Assembly (NCBI GenBank): GCA_963693285.1
Contig: OY848920.1
Location: 2,431,135-2,495,134, forward strand
From: Xestospongia muta
Taxonomy: Eukaryota > Porifera > Demospongiae > Haplosclerida > Petrosiidae
Direction of reading: 5' to 3'
Length of the DNA stretch: 64,000 bases
A program made the position numbers and the translations under genes. Below are positions 63,301 through 64,000 of this stretch, piece after piece (position 1 is the stretch's first letter; each line of letters starts with the position of its first letter). Under the pieces are notes generated by a model. The model saw only the letters and a program-made list of their open reading frames with translations, searched no databases and was not told the origin of the DNA.

Positions 63301-64000
63301 AATAGTATACAAGTAGGTTGCGAGTTGTGAATCAAAATCGCTTGTCACTTGCACGTGACAGTGGTACAAATGGGCGTAGCTTACCTCTCGTTTTTCGAGG
63401 TCAGGCGTCAACTGCAGTGGTTGCTCGCTACTGCAACAGTATTCCAGCTATTTCAAGGTTAGGATAAGGCAATTATCATGAATACGTTGGCAATAATTCA
63501 TAATATTATAAGTAACTTTCAAAATGTGGTATGTCGTTGTGTACGCACGAAAAAAATGGTATGGCAAATGCCACACCAGCCATACCGCTTCCACTGCCCA
63601 TACAAGCTAATAAAAAAGAAATATATATCACTTACCCAGTTACTGCTTCACAAACATGGCAAGACTTGTATTAGCCTTTCTTGTTGATTCATTTCCATTT
63701 GATAGAAGAGAAATGCTGAGTCATCAAACATCAATTTTTGTAATATGCATCACGTGATCCATCAATAATTTGACCACACCTTGTCCAATCTTAAATATAT
63801 ACGTACATGCACTCTGCAGTATAGATCTACACTAGGCACCCCAGCGAGGTTAAGCACTTTAGTGCATTTTAAATTTATATTAACACTGTGACATCATGTT
63901 AAGGAGATTAATAACCCAAATACTCATAAAGGAACATAGGCGGATGAGGCGCTTATACTTTGGGGGGTTCACACCATAACTATGTGATGAATATGCAGAC
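63300..64000. other. Right end: small hairpin repeats, no gene
   Basis: Contains a TGTCAC..GTGACA hairpin near 63344-63360 and, at about 63842-63870, a GCGAGGTTAAGCACTTTAGTGC phrase that is the inverted counterpart of 61800-61828. The frame at 63478-63687 is not recognised. Confidence 0.45.

Noticed and set aside
1..64000. tRNA, rRNA or bacterial operon features
   Set aside because: I saw no tRNA cloverleaf or rRNA-like sequence, and spliced genes rule out bacterial operon structure; a covariance-model search was not possible here.

Overview
The window looks like animal nuclear DNA and most resembles a demosponge such as Amphimedon. It is very AT-rich, its genes carry many short introns (mostly 40-100 bp) with GT-AG borders, and its protein families are metazoan: RCC1/BTB, Death, TMEM272-like, Ig/FN3 receptors, p190RhoGAP-type GTPase, FF and ZU5. 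The species is an inference from gene content; nothing in the sequence names it. All splice models were built by eye, checking GT/AG borders and reading frame and comparing paralogues inside the window.

Region 1 (1-22 kb, plus strand). A duplicated block carries three RCC1-repeat genes. Two keep a C-terminal BTB/BACK-like part (2237-4667 and 15854-18480). The middle copy (6765-8326) has lost it through a deletion. Copies 2 and 3 are each followed by a Death-domain gene whose C-terminus is a four-helix TMEM272-like membrane module: intact at 20221-21801, decayed at 8462-9535. A degraded Ty3/gypsy retrotransposon (10128-14030) and a 159-bp tandem repeat with internal hairpins sit between copies 2 and 3.

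Region 2 (22-26 kb). Gene-poor, AT-rich DNA with a frameshifted coiled-coil exon series and a LINE reverse-transcriptase C-terminal remnant.

Region 3 (26-55 kb, minus strand). Four tandem paralogues, called A (31316-26152), B (37019-32537), C (44877-41029) and D (54998-48277), form the most interesting system here. The full architecture, best seen in B (13 exons, 1140 residues, unbroken frame), is: p190RhoGAP-type GTPase, FF domain, Ser-rich linker, tandem exons with a YYxxI/V/L tyrosine motif, coiled coil, ZU5, UPA-like region, and a C-terminal helical domain. The paralogues differ by whole domains. C lacks GTPase and ZU5, D lacks FF but gained a second Ser-rich exon with DSG motifs, and A lost the C-terminal domain. 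Many exons are phase 1 at both ends, so domains can be lost without breaking the frame.

Region 4 (55-64 kb, minus strand). An Ig/FN3 single-pass receptor gene (59505-56618) has an ITAM-like tyrosine tail. It carries one frameshift and one stop codon as read here. Decayed receptor copies (38990-40780) lie directly upstream of B, just as the receptor lies upstream of D, so the duplicated unit appears to have been a receptor plus a GTPase-ZU5 adaptor. The right end is a graveyard of fragments of both genes, mixed with small hairpin-bearing repeats.

Inferred theme: receptors with phosphotyrosine tails next to multidomain scaffolds (GTPase/FF/ZU5/UPA), and a separate Death-domain membrane protein. 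This is what a diversifying sponge recognition or innate-immune cluster might look like, but function is not shown by the sequence.
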